DNA from: JADCRZ01 sp037718865
Lineage (GTDB): Bacteria > Bacteroidota > Bacteroidia > Chitinophagales > Chitinophagaceae
Reading direction: 5' to 3'
Assembly (NCBI GenBank): GCA_037718865.1
Contig: JBBJMP010000002.1
Coordinates: 124,001-188,000 of the forward strand
DNA length: 64,000 nt
A program made the translations under genes and the position numbers. Shown here piece by piece: positions 63,615 to 64,000 of this stretch; position 1 is the first letter of the stretch, and every line of letters starts with the position of its first letter. The notes under the pieces were generated by a model that saw only the letters and a list, made by a program, of their open reading frames with translations, did not search any database and had not been told where the DNA came from.

Positions 63615-63720
63615 TGATGAGTTGTGAGTGATAAGATATAAGTGTTTTTACTAACCGGCAAAAAGAGGATGTCGACTCATCATTCATAATTATAACTCAC
63701 AATCTATCACTCATCACTCC
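63615..63720. repeat. Heptad repeats between convergent genes
   Basis: Left arm 63615-63642: TGATGAG, TTGTGAG, TGATAAG, ATATAAG. Right arm 63677-63720: CTCATCA, TTCATAA, CTCACAA, TCTATCA, CTCATCA, with one gap. The outer 10 bp, AGTGATGAGT and ACTCATCACT, are exact complements. Confidence 0.8.
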
Positions 63721-64000
63721 TGTCTCAACTTCTTGTTATTCCACAACATATACTTTGCTGATTCTAAATAAGCGGTCGTTAAATGCCTGTATACCTGCTT
63801 CATCGAATCATTCGGAGCAATTTTTTCTTTTTGGTAGAAGTTGGTCCAGACTAAGTCCTCGTTTTTGCCCCCGGACCGCCGGCTGTAAAAATAATTTCCT
63901 TTTATAATGCCTACATCCCTGTTATTATGGTCAATGATAAAAGCAACGTTATCCATGCTGCTGTCATTTGCCGGTTGAAGCAGATCCCTGCCCAGCGTAG
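63714..64000 (-). CDS. LTA synthase/sulfatase-like protein, C-terminal end only
   Basis: The frame is open to the last base of the window, so the gene continues outside. The visible 94 residues, TLGRDLLQPANDSSMDNVAF, IKGNYFYSRR and YRHLTTAYLESAKYMLWNNK, match the C-terminal end of LTA synthase-like membrane sulfatases, whose last part pairs a core sheet with a helix. This rests on the end of the protein only. Confidence 0.6.
   Translation of the reverse strand, partial: TLGRDLLQPANDSSMDNVAFIIDHNNRDVGIIKGNYFYSRRSGGKNEDLVWTNFYQKEKIAPNDSMKQVYRHLTTAYLESAKYMLWNNKKLRQE

Noticed and set aside
30916..63720. Repeated short units as possible CRISPR arrays
   Set aside because: The units are 7-8 bp, contiguous and degenerate, with no spacers; no cas gene was seen.

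Overview
The window looks like chromosomal DNA from a Bacteroidota member, most likely of the Chitinophagaceae. The signs are a SusC/SusD outer-membrane pair, a PorP/SprF protein, many lipoproteins with short lipoboxes, promoter-like TAnnTTTG boxes, a 7TMR-DISM kinase, BlaI/M56 pairs and heptanucleotide repeats in the spacers. No rRNA, tRNA, CRISPR array, prophage or insertion sequence was recognised.

Layout. 1-6.1 kb: end of a secreted zinc metalloprotease, a GH29-like lipoprotein, and a BlaI repressor coupled to an unusual M56 protein that carries an amidase-like and a TonB C-terminal domain. 6.2-10.2 kb: pta-ackA plus a coupled DUF92 membrane protein (acetate/acetyl-phosphate metabolism). 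10.4-17.9 kb: a lipoprotein of unknown function and a susC-susD-M20 hydrolase operon on the minus strand. 18.3-20.2 kb: an ABC exporter. 20.2-29.9 kb: the most unusual block, with a GNAT-like acyltransferase, an E1-like/nitroreductase fusion (Rv1355c type), two stand-alone receivers, a receiver-kinase, a 7TMR-DISM kinase and a hybrid kinase with two receivers. 29.9-33.5 kb: an SDR, a cyclophilin, a DUF1080 protein and a beta-barrel-like protein. 33.5-34.9 kb: a repeat-rich gap. 35-40 kb: a membrane pyrophosphatase and a second BlaI/M56 pair. 40-64 kb: mostly housekeeping genes, namely porP-like, wbqC-like, pyrE, a Nudix gene, coaD, pyrB, pyrR, pruA, prfB, def, ruvX, ubiA-like, trmH-like, mutS, a cysteine desulfurase, glmM, a methyltransferase and the end of an LTA-synthase-like gene.

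The pieces fit a free-living heterotroph. The Sus pair imports a ligand that the M20 hydrolase probably cleaves. Pta-AckA handles overflow acetate. The two BlaI/M56 systems probably sense cell-envelope state. The block at 20-30 kb probably couples His-Asp signalling to a small-molecule modification pathway, an inference from gene content and adjacency.

Three reading-frame breaks were found. One is the expected programmed +1 shift in prfB. The other two, in the M56 fusion gene near its start and in a hotdog thioesterase, have no known programmed explanation and may be mutations or assembly errors. Several spacers hold 7- or 8-bp degenerate tandem repeats, often as inverted arms. A roughly 300-bp GC-hairpin element occurs twice in opposite orientation, about 26 kb apart.
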